Assembly (NCBI GenBank): GCA_039029515.1
Contig: JBCCFX010000234.1
Coordinates: 1 to 5,379 of the forward strand
Source of the DNA: JBCCFX01 sp039029515
Lineage (GTDB): Bacteria > Planctomycetota > Phycisphaerae > Phycisphaerales > SM1A02
DNA length: 5,379 nt
Reading direction: 5' to 3'
Notes under the pieces: generated by a model
Told to the model about the DNA's origin: nothing
Database searches by the model: none
Seen by the model: the letters and a program-made list of their open reading frames with translations, nothing else
Part shown: piece by piece, positions 1-4,441 of the stretch
How the letters are laid out: each line of letters opens with the position of its first letter
Numbering within the stretch: position 1 is the first letter of the stretch
Program-made: the position numbers and the translations under genes

Positions 1-1
1 C

Positions 2-931
2 CACGACCACGACCACGACCCGCATCTCGGGCATCACTGGGACAACATGAAACAGCAGTTCGAAGCCGGCAAGCTCGGCATGTGGCTGTTTCTTGCCACC
101 GAAGTGCTGCTGTTCGGCGGGCTTTTCTGTGCCTATGCCGTCTGGCGCGGCAATCACCCTGAGCTGTTCAAGTTCGGCAGTGAGTATCTCGACACGAAGA
201 TGGGCGCGATCAACACCGCCGTCCTCATCACGTCGAGCCTCACCATGGCAATGGCCGTCACCTTTGCCCAAATGGGCAAGCAGAAGGCACTGAACATCTG
301 TCTTGTGCTGACCGCCTTCGGCGCGCTTGGCTTCCTCGGCATCAAGTACGTCGAGTACACCGACAAGTTCAGCCACGGCATTTATCCCGGTCTCAAGATG
401 TACGAAGCGGCGCTCGACAACGTGCCGCACCATCATGATGACCATGGACACCACGGCGATGATCACGGCGCGATGGAACTCGTCGTTGATGCGAACGAGG
501 AACCGGCGGTCGATCTCTCACTGCCGCCCGCCGAAGCTACGGTGATTGCTGATCCGGGTGAGGCTCCGAGAGGCACGACGAATGCCGCGTTGATGGTGGA
601 TCTCGGTGACGCCGCGATTGCCGTCGGCGACCATGACGACGCGAGCCATGACGAGAAGGATCACGGCGGGAAGAAGCACAAGGATCACCCGTCGTACCGC
701 GTCGATCGTCCTGACTCCGCGCACATGTTCTTCAACATCTACTTCATGGCGACCGGGCTTCACGGCGTTCACGTGATCATTGGCCTGATCGTCATCCTCT
801 GGATTCTGTTCCGGTCACTCAAGGGTGAATTCGGGCCGGAGTACTTCACGCCCGTCGATCTCGGCGGTCTGTACTGGCACGTGGTCGATCTCATCTGGAT
901 CTTCCTCTTCCCGATGTTCTATCTGATCTGA
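2..931 (+). CDS. ctaE: Cytochrome c oxidase subunit III with His-rich loop (5' partial)
   Basis: Membrane subunit of the heme-copper terminal oxidase, which stabilises subunit I and supports proton uptake. The frame is open to the window edge and reads HDHDHDPHLGHHWDN before the ATG at 47; such a His/Asp-rich N-terminus is usual in this family, so the real start lies upstream and ATG 47 is internal. Numbering from that Met, five membrane segments are visible: about 10-33, 53-77, 81-104, 226-255 and 276-294. TM1 contains GMWLFLATEVLLF with Glu19 (nt 101-103), matching the DCCD-reactive Glu of mitochondrial subunit III; Glu103, GLHGVHV and YWHVVDLIW are also family hallmarks. Between TM3 and TM4 sits an unusual insertion (about 128-218) with 12 His and many Asp/Glu. 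The stop is 8 nt before the subunit IV gene. Family assignment is secure; the role of the insertion is unknown. Confidence 0.95.
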   Translation, partial: HDHDHDPHLGHHWDNMKQQFEAGKLGMWLFLATEVLLFGGLFCAYAVWRGNHPELFKFGSEYLDTKMGAINTAVLITSSLTMAMAVTFAQMGKQKALNICLVLTAFGALGFLGIKYVEYTDKFSHGIYPGLKMYEAALDNVPHHHDDHGHHGDDHGAMELVVDANEEPAVDLSLPPAEATVIADPGEAPRGTTNAALMVDLGDAAIAVGDHDDASHDEKDHGGKKHKDHPSYRVDRPDSAHMFFNIYFMATGLHGVHVIIGLIVILWILFRSLKGEFGPEYFTPVDLGGLYWHVVDLIWIFLFPMFYLI

Positions 932-936
932 GGTGA
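930..936 (+). promoter_or_regulatory. Ribosome binding site of subunit IV gene
   Basis: GAGGTGA overlaps the stop codon of subunit III and ends 3 nt before the ATG at 940. An in-frame TGA at 934-936 lies inside it, which fixes 940 as the start and suggests that ribosomes finishing subunit III can re-initiate here. Confidence 0.7.
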
Positions 937-939
937 ACC

Positions 940-1443
940 ATGAGTGATCAATCGACCAACACTGACGGGCATGGACACGACGATCATCACGGCGATTACC
1001 ACGTCGTGCCCATCAAGTACCTTGTCGCCACCGGCGTCGCGTTGCTGTTCCTGACGTTTATCACGGTGGCCGCATCATGGATTGATTTCGGCGACTACGA
1101 CCTCGTGGAGCTGAACATCATCCTCGCGATGATCATCGCGATCGTAAAGGCATCGCTCGTGTGCCTGTTCTTCATGCATCTGCGCTGGGACCGGCCGTTC
1201 AACTCGTTCGTGCTTGTCTCTTCGATCGTGTTCGTTGGCCTGTTCATCATGTTCTCGTACATCGACACGTCAGAGAGCATGCCGGGCGTTGACGAGTATC
1301 GACGCGTCCACCTGCAGGACAAGGAAGATCAGAAGGTGCAGGCTCAGATCGATCTTGCGATGGCGAAGATGGACGCCACGGAAGCCGGCGAAGTGGATCA
1401 CGATGGCGACGATCATGGTGGAGACGATCACGGCGGCGAGTAA
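940..1443 (+). CDS. ctaF: Cytochrome c oxidase subunit IV (prokaryotic COX4 type) with His/Asp-rich tails
   Basis: Small membrane subunit of caa3-type oxidases, of the bacterial COX4 family (subunit IV of caa3/bo3-like enzymes). Of 167 residues, about 28-48, 58-78 and 88-108 form three membrane helices. The family signature is VKASLVCLFFMHLRWDRP at about 69-86. The N-terminus (HGHDDHHGDYH at 11-21) and the C-terminus (DHDGDDHGGDDHGGE at 153-167) are rich in His and Asp. A predicted helical, charged segment of about 40 residues precedes the C-terminal cluster. Family members are usually close to 100-110 residues, so the extra length lies in these tails. It sits between two subunit III genes and must be co-transcribed with at least the first. 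The symbol follows the Bacillus caa3 operon and is by analogy; the family call is firm. Confidence 0.93.
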   Translation: MSDQSTNTDGHGHDDHHGDYHVVPIKYLVATGVALLFLTFITVAASWIDFGDYDLVELNIILAMIIAIVKASLVCLFFMHLRWDRPFNSFVLVSSIVFVGLFIMFSYIDTSESMPGVDEYRRVHLQDKEDQKVQAQIDLAMAKMDATEAGEVDHDGDDHGGDDHGGE

Positions 1444-1468
1444 ACCGCGATCATGCGAACGACTTCTG

Positions 1469-1499
1469 CACAGGGCGGGCGCACGGCGTCGGCCCTGTG
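1469..1499 (+). other. Intercistronic hairpin between subunit IV and second subunit III
   Basis: CACAGGGC (1469-1476) and GCCCTGTG (1492-1499) form a perfect 8-bp stem with a 15-nt loop. No T run follows, so it is not a typical intrinsic terminator. It lies in the 73-nt gap after the subunit IV stop and ends 17 nt before the next ATG. It could be an RNA-processing or 3'-end stabilising structure that sets the ratio of the flanking proteins, but it could also be chance in GC-rich DNA. Confidence 0.45.
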
Positions 1500-1516
1500 T
1501 TCATGATGGGTGACCG

Positions 1517-2128
1517 ATGATTCTGAGTTGGTGGCGAAAATCACCGTTTGACGATGCGGCGGAACAGTCATCGGCAGGCCGGTTCGGCATGCAGCTGTTC
1601 ATTGCATCACTTGCGGTTCTGTTCATCGCAACGTGGCTGGGTTTCATTGTGTTGCGCGTCGACGCGGCGGCGGAATGGCCGGCCGATCTGCCCGACATGC
1701 CGCAACTGCTGTTTGTGAGTACGGGTTTACTGGTGTTGTCGAGCGCGACGATTCAGTTGAGCCTCATGCTGATGCGCCGCGGGCATCGTGCACCGTCAGC
1801 CGTCATGGTGTTGGCGACATTCATGCTTGGTGCGCTGTTCATGGTCTTCCAGGCATTCGCGTGGTTTGAATGGCACGGGGCGCTCGGCGCGCGGTGGGGC
1901 GATTCGGAGGCATATCGGTTCTCGTACGCCGCGTTCTACGTCCTGACGGCATTGCATGGCGCGCATGTGGTGGGTGGACTTATTCCGCTCGCGTGGGTCA
2001 CGATTCGTGCGAGCGTTGGAGCGTATTCAAGCGAACGTCATGAAGGCCTGCTCGCGGTGACGTGGTACTGGCACTTCCTCGATGTGGTGTGGATCGTGCT
2101 GTTGCTGACGTTGTGGTGGGGGGTGTAG
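1517..2128 (+). CDS. Second cytochrome c oxidase subunit III-like protein (paralogue lacking helix-I Glu)
   Basis: A 203-residue, five-helix protein of the heme-copper oxidase subunit III family; membrane segments lie at about 23-46, 62-86, 92-118, 134-163 and 183-202. It keeps Glu118 at the end of TM3, LHGAHVVGG (146-154) and YWHFLDVVWI (184-193). In TM1 the aligned motif reads GMQLFIASLAVLF: Leu32 stands where the upstream subunit III has Glu. It has no His-rich loop and matches the usual CtaE/CyoC length. An in-frame TGA at 1511-1513 precedes the ATG and GGGTGA (1508-1513) is a moderate ribosome binding site, so the start is well supported. It is the last gene of the + strand cluster. It may be an alternative or additional subunit III, or an assembly-related paralogue; which of these cannot be told from sequence. 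Confidence 0.9.
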   Translation: MILSWWRKSPFDDAAEQSSAGRFGMQLFIASLAVLFIATWLGFIVLRVDAAAEWPADLPDMPQLLFVSTGLLVLSSATIQLSLMLMRRGHRAPSAVMVLATFMLGALFMVFQAFAWFEWHGALGARWGDSEAYRFSYAAFYVLTALHGAHVVGGLIPLAWVTIRASVGAYSSERHEGLLAVTWYWHFLDVVWIVLLLTLWWGV

Positions 2129-2130
2129 AA

Positions 2131-2182
2131 CAGCTATCAGCTATCAGCTATCAGCCATCAGCTGTCAGTTGATAATTGTCAG
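2131..2182. repeat. Heptanucleotide tandem repeat array, left arm
   Basis: Seven heptamers in register from 2131: three exact CAGCTAT copies, then CAGCCAT, CAGCTGT, CAGTTGA and TAATTGT, ending with CAG. The array starts 2 nt after the stop of the second subunit III gene. Copies become less alike toward the right. Segment 2153-2171 matches the reverse complement of 2327-2345 at 16 of 19 positions, so part of it is inverted relative to the right array. Confidence 0.85.
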
Positions 2183-2195
2183 ATCAGGCAAGTCA

Positions 2196-2278
2196 GTAGG
2201 GCGGGGGCTGTGCCCCCGCCATGGACACTGTCTGAATCCCGAACGAGAGTCATCGGCGGGCAGGATTGCCCGTCCTAC
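2196..2278. repeat. Inverted pair of REP-like palindromes with GTAG tetranucleotides
   Basis: The left unit is GTAG (2196-2199) followed by a perfect 9-bp stem GGCGGGGGC / GCCCCCGCC (2200-2208 with 2212-2220, loop TGT). The right unit reads on the - strand: GTAG (2278-2275), then a stem at 2255-2262 with 2267-2274 (7 Watson-Crick pairs plus one G-T pair, 4-nt loop). The spacer is 34 nt. The two units share the beginning TAGGRCGGG. A GTAG or GGAG tetranucleotide 5' of a palindrome, arranged head to head, is the hallmark of REP elements mobilised by RAYT (TnpA-REP) transposases. No transposase gene lies in the window. Confidence 0.65.
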
Positions 2279-2287
2279 GATGTCCCG

Positions 2288-2343
2288 CCAACAGCCAACA
2301 GCCAACAGCCATCAGCCATGAGCCAACAACTGACGGCTGACAG
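2288..2343. repeat. Heptanucleotide tandem repeat array, right arm
   Basis: Eight heptamers in strict register: three CCAACAG, then CCATCAG, CCATGAG, CCAACAA, CTGACGG and CTGACAG. The unit CCATCAG also occurs in the left array (2155-2161), while the last 19 nt are an imperfect inverted copy of 2153-2171. The array begins 9 nt after the right REP unit and ends just before the terminator. Confidence 0.8.
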
Positions 2344-2346
2344 CTC

Positions 2347-2378
2347 AAAAAAAGGACAAGCCTTTCGGCTTGTCCTTT
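2347..2378 (-). terminator. Intrinsic terminator of the - strand operon
   Basis: Read on the - strand, AAAGGACAAGCC (2378-2367) pairs perfectly over 12 bp with GGCTTGTCCTTT (2362-2351) around a GAAA tetraloop (2366-2363). The T run covers 2353-2347. It lies 27 nt beyond the stop of the DUF4332 gene. On the + strand only TTT follows the stem, so it should act mainly on the - strand, although weak bidirectional action against the converging oxidase operon is possible. Confidence 0.92.
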
Positions 2379-2405
2379 GTGCGGTTCGATCGGTGATCCG
2401 TCGGG

Positions 2406-2816
2406 TCAGTGCGACACCATCGGATCAAGCGTCTTCGCTTCTTCGATCCACTTCTCACACATCGATTCCGAGGGAACCTGACGCGTGAGGTTCTTGGCTT
2501 CGTTGACCTCGACCATCTTGGCGGCAAGGTTGGCGGCGTTGCGGTTGCGCAGTTCCTTGACGGTGTCGACGCCGGAGGCTTCGAGCAGTTCCGCGTACTC
2601 GCCGGCAACGCCGGTGATGCGGAAGAGGTCCGCCATGTTGACCCATCCGAGAATCATCTTCTCGCTGATGCCGGTCTTCTCGGCGATGTCCGAGCGACCC
2701 TTCTTGGTCTTGCCCTGATCGAGCAGCGTATCGGTGTCCTTGATCCCGGCTTCCGTCAGCTTCGCACCGTATGAGGGACCGATGCCTTCGATTTCTTCGA
2801 CCTTCTTGTTGGCTAT
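2406..2816 (-). CDS. DUF4332 helix-hairpin-helix protein with probable ATA start
   Basis: Predicted 136-residue soluble protein of the DUF4332 family, with tandem helix-hairpin-helix-like motifs; the cellular role of the family is not established and DNA binding is only suggested by the fold. The N-terminal motif KVEEIEGIGPSYGAKLTEAG (about 5-24) is followed by SDIAEKTGISEKMILGWVNM (about 42-61) and a second HhH-like motif, LFRITGVAGEYAELLEASGV (63-82). The homology is continuous well upstream of the first ATG (2657), so an 83-residue call from there would lose the first half. The frame is open back to a TGA at 2838-2840 and has no ATG, GTG or TTG before the domain. ATA at 2816-2814 gives (M)ANKKVEEIEGIG and lies 9 nt after GAGGAG. 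It is the last gene of the - strand cluster, 45 nt after the preceding one, with a terminator behind it. Confidence 0.82.
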   Translation of the reverse strand: MANKKVEEIEGIGPSYGAKLTEAGIKDTDTLLDQGKTKKGRSDIAEKTGISEKMILGWVNMADLFRITGVAGEYAELLEASGVDTVKELRNRNAANLAAKMVEVNEAKNLTRQVPSESMCEKWIEEAKTLDPMVSH

Positions 2817-2825
2817 ATCAATGCA

Positions 2826-2831
2826 CTCCTC
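2826..2831 (-). promoter_or_regulatory. Ribosome binding site that decides the DUF4332 start
   Basis: GAGGAG on the - strand is the only strong purine-rich site in the 45-nt gap. It lies 9 nt before the ATA at 2816-2814 and 3 nt before an ATT at 2822-2820. The spacing favours ATA. GTG and TTG triplets nearby are in other frames and meet a stop within one or two codons. Confidence 0.6.
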
Positions 2832-2861
2832 TGTGACTCAGTTGCCACACCCTGAGATAAC

Positions 2862-3260
2862 TTACTTCTTGCCGAACAGGCCGCCGACCTTGCCGAGCAA
2901 ACCGCCCGCATCGCCGCCGGTCACCATCTTCAGCAGATCGTCCGGTCCGTCCATCATGCCCTGCACTTCGGACATGAGGTTTGGGCCGACTTCCTTCACG
3001 CCCGCTTCCGCCTGTTCGGCGGACACGCCAGCCTTTGAGGCGAGCGCGTTGAAATCGAGATTGCCCATCAGACCGCTGAGATCGCCGCCGAGCAATTGGC
3101 TCGGTTCGGCCTTCCCGCCGGTGAAGAGGCCGCCAAGCTGCTCAAGCAGACCGCCGAGCAGGCCTTCGCCCTGGGCGTTGGAGAATCCGAGCTTCTGGGT
3201 CAGCTGGCCGATGAGCTCCTGGCCCTTGCTCTTCATCAGGCTATCAATGAGTTCCTGCAT
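2862..3260 (-). CDS. Hypothetical glycine-rich helical protein with internal duplication
   Basis: A 132-residue protein I do not firmly recognise; it resembles the loosely defined DUF937/DUF2780 group of small Gly- and Leu-rich helical proteins. ATG 3260 (MQELIDSLMKSKG) is preferred over upstream ATGs at 3278 and 3293 because GGAG lies 8 nt before it. Two similar segments stand out: LTQKLGFSNAQGEGLLGGLL (20-39) and LASKAGVSAEQAEAGVKEVG (73-92), each with the pattern L-x-x-K-x-G-x-S-x-x-Q. Glycine-rich linkers (34-50, 58-66, 115-130) separate the helices. There is no Cys, no signal peptide and no clear membrane span. It lies between DUF3179 and DUF4332 genes on the same strand, but a 95-nt gap with a possible promoter precedes it, so it may be transcribed independently of the heme synthesis genes. 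No function is assigned. Confidence 0.8.
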   Translation of the reverse strand: MQELIDSLMKSKGQELIGQLTQKLGFSNAQGEGLLGGLLEQLGGLFTGGKAEPSQLLGGDLSGLMGNLDFNALASKAGVSAEQAEAGVKEVGPNLMSEVQGMMDGPDDLLKMVTGGDAGGLLGKVGGLFGKK

Positions 3261-3268
3261 CTTTCGTG

Positions 3269-3272
3269 CTCC
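3269..3272 (-). promoter_or_regulatory. Ribosome binding site of the 132-residue protein
   Basis: GGAG on the - strand, 8 nt before the ATG at 3260. It selects this start, since the two upstream in-frame ATG codons either lie next to it or have no comparable site. Confidence 0.65.
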
Positions 3273-3310
3273 ATACATCACCACCGGCCCCACCGGTTGG
3301 GAAACGAATC

Positions 3311-3331
3311 ATTGTACTCGCTTCGACGAAG
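3311..3331 (-). promoter_or_regulatory. Possible promoter (-10 box) with adjoining palindrome
   Basis: In the 95-nt gap upstream of the 132-residue protein, the - strand reads TACAAT (3316-3311), one mismatch from the -10 consensus. Immediately upstream is the palindrome CTTCGTCGAAG (3331-3321), which would fall between the -10 and -35 regions and could be an operator. No convincing -35 hexamer is visible, so this is tentative. Confidence 0.3.
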
Positions 3332-3355
3332 TGTGCTGTGATCCGGGCCTGCCGA

Positions 3356-4441
3356 TCAGGCGTCGCTGTCGATCGGCACCGCGACGACCTCGGCATCAGG
3401 CCAGAACGCATGCTGAGCGAACCAGAACGCGTACAGCACGTCATCCAAAGGTACGTCCGCGTTGACCTCGACCGCATGGGCATTCCGGTCCCGGGTGAAG
3501 GTCAGCATCGTGCCATCCACGTCGTACGTCCATGCGTCGACGTCCGCATCGAGAATCGTCTGCACCGGGAAGATCAGGCGACGGCCGTTGACCTCGACCG
3601 CGATCGTCCGCGTCTTCCACGACATCACGTTCTCATCCGCCAACGGCGTGACGTCGAAGGACAGATCGTGCTTCAGGAAGTACGCATCCGGATGCGCCTT
3701 CTTGTACCGCTTGTGAAATTCCGAATTCTCCATCACGACATCTGACGTCGGATGCGCTGCGAGCCACGTCGACCAGTTCACCAGCGTGCTGGGCACGATC
3801 GTCATTGACTGTCCTGCATGCGGACCGGTCAGGCCTTCGCCGGTGATCTGCTGCCAGAGCGTTTCGGCGCCCGCCGGTTTCGTCTCATCGTAAAACAGGG
3901 CGTTGGAGTTTCGGAAGAGTCCCGATGAGACGAGCGTCACGGTGCGATCACCAATCCGACGATCAAACACGCGCACGCTGTCGCAGTGCCAGTTGTACGT
4001 GACCGCGATCGGCACGCCGTCGACGGTGTCGTTAATGACCTCGTGTACGTTGAGCAGTCGAATCGGATACGCGCGCTGCACGTCGCCAATGACGACGCCG
4101 ACGACGAGATCGCTCGAGACCAGAATCTTGCCGCGCTGCGCTTCATTCAGTGCTTCAATGGCCGCGCCAGTCTCGACCGGCGGATCGTTCCAGCGCGGCA
4201 GGAAATCGCGATGCCGCAACGCCGGGACGATGGAGTCCTTCGGCACCGTGATATTCGTCAGGTCGAACGCGTAGCTCTCCACGGTTCGCCCATCGCCCGG
4301 GGCATGACTCACCCGACGCATGACGACGGGCAGCAATGCCCATACAAGCAATGCGATGGTGAAGAGGGCGGCGACGATCAGGATCCAGCCACCGTTGCGC
4401 ACAGTGAGCCGGACCTGCGGTTGGTCTTTGGTTTCGATCAT
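3356..4441 (-). CDS. Membrane-anchored DUF3179 protein coupled to heme O synthase
   Basis: A 361-residue protein with one N-terminal membrane helix (about 18-41) and a large domain probably on the outer face of the inner membrane. DUF3179 hallmarks appear in order: VVGVVIGDVQRAYPIRLLN (113-131), HEVINDTVDGVPIAVTY (133-149), VFDRR (158-162), SGLFRNSNALFYD (173-185), LWQQITGEGLTGPHAG (195-210) and a C-terminal FWFAQHAFWPDAEVV (339-353). The biochemical function of DUF3179 is not established. Many members carry a C-P-L-C-like pair after the VTY motif; here it reads YNWHC, leaving Cys153 (nt 3983-3985) as the only cysteine of the whole protein. The start ATG overlaps the heme O synthase stop as ATGA (4441-4438), and no ribosome binding site is well placed, so expression is probably by translational coupling. 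A part in oxidase or heme maturation is inferred from context only. Confidence 0.9.
   Translation of the reverse strand: MIETKDQPQVRLTVRNGGWILIVAALFTIALLVWALLPVVMRRVSHAPGDGRTVESYAFDLTNITVPKDSIVPALRHRDFLPRWNDPPVETGAAIEALNEAQRGKILVSSDLVVGVVIGDVQRAYPIRLLNVHEVINDTVDGVPIAVTYNWHCDSVRVFDRRIGDRTVTLVSSGLFRNSNALFYDETKPAGAETLWQQITGEGLTGPHAGQSMTIVPSTLVNWSTWLAAHPTSDVVMENSEFHKRYKKAHPDAYFLKHDLSFDVTPLADENVMSWKTRTIAVEVNGRRLIFPVQTILDADVDAWTYDVDGTMLTFTRDRNAHAVEVNADVPLDDVLYAFWFAQHAFWPDAEVVAVPIDSDA
4438..4441 (-). other. ATGA stop/start overlap between ctaB and the DUF3179 gene
   Basis: On the - strand ATGA contains the ATG of the DUF3179 gene and the TGA of ctaB. The nearest purine-rich stretch (AGGTGG) lies about 13 nt before the ATG, which is too far for efficient independent initiation. 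Termination-reinitiation coupling is therefore likely, tying the amounts of the two membrane proteins together. Confidence 0.75.

Noticed and set aside
47..931. ATG 47 as the true start of subunit III
   Set aside because: The frame continues upstream to the window edge with a His/Asp-rich N-terminus typical of the family, and no clear ribosome binding site precedes ATG 47.
2196..2278. REP-like hairpins as a terminator for the + strand oxidase operon
   Set aside because: The stems are strong but no T run follows either. They fit REP units better, although they may still protect the mRNA 3' end.
2131..2343. CRISPR array
   Set aside because: The repeats are 7 bp, contiguous and without spacers; no cas gene is present.
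2210..2488. + strand open frame of 92 codons starting in the REP hairpin
   Set aside because: It translates the palindrome, the heptamer array (giving repetitive NSQQPSAMSQQ-like sequence) and the terminator, then runs antisense into the DUF4332 gene. No ribosome binding site or protein-like composition supports it.
2734..3465. + strand open frame of 243 codons
   Set aside because: It is antisense to the DUF4332, 132-residue and DUF3179 genes. Its Ser/Pro-rich composition is the expected shadow of GC-rich coding DNA, while the - strand frames show family motifs and ribosome binding sites.
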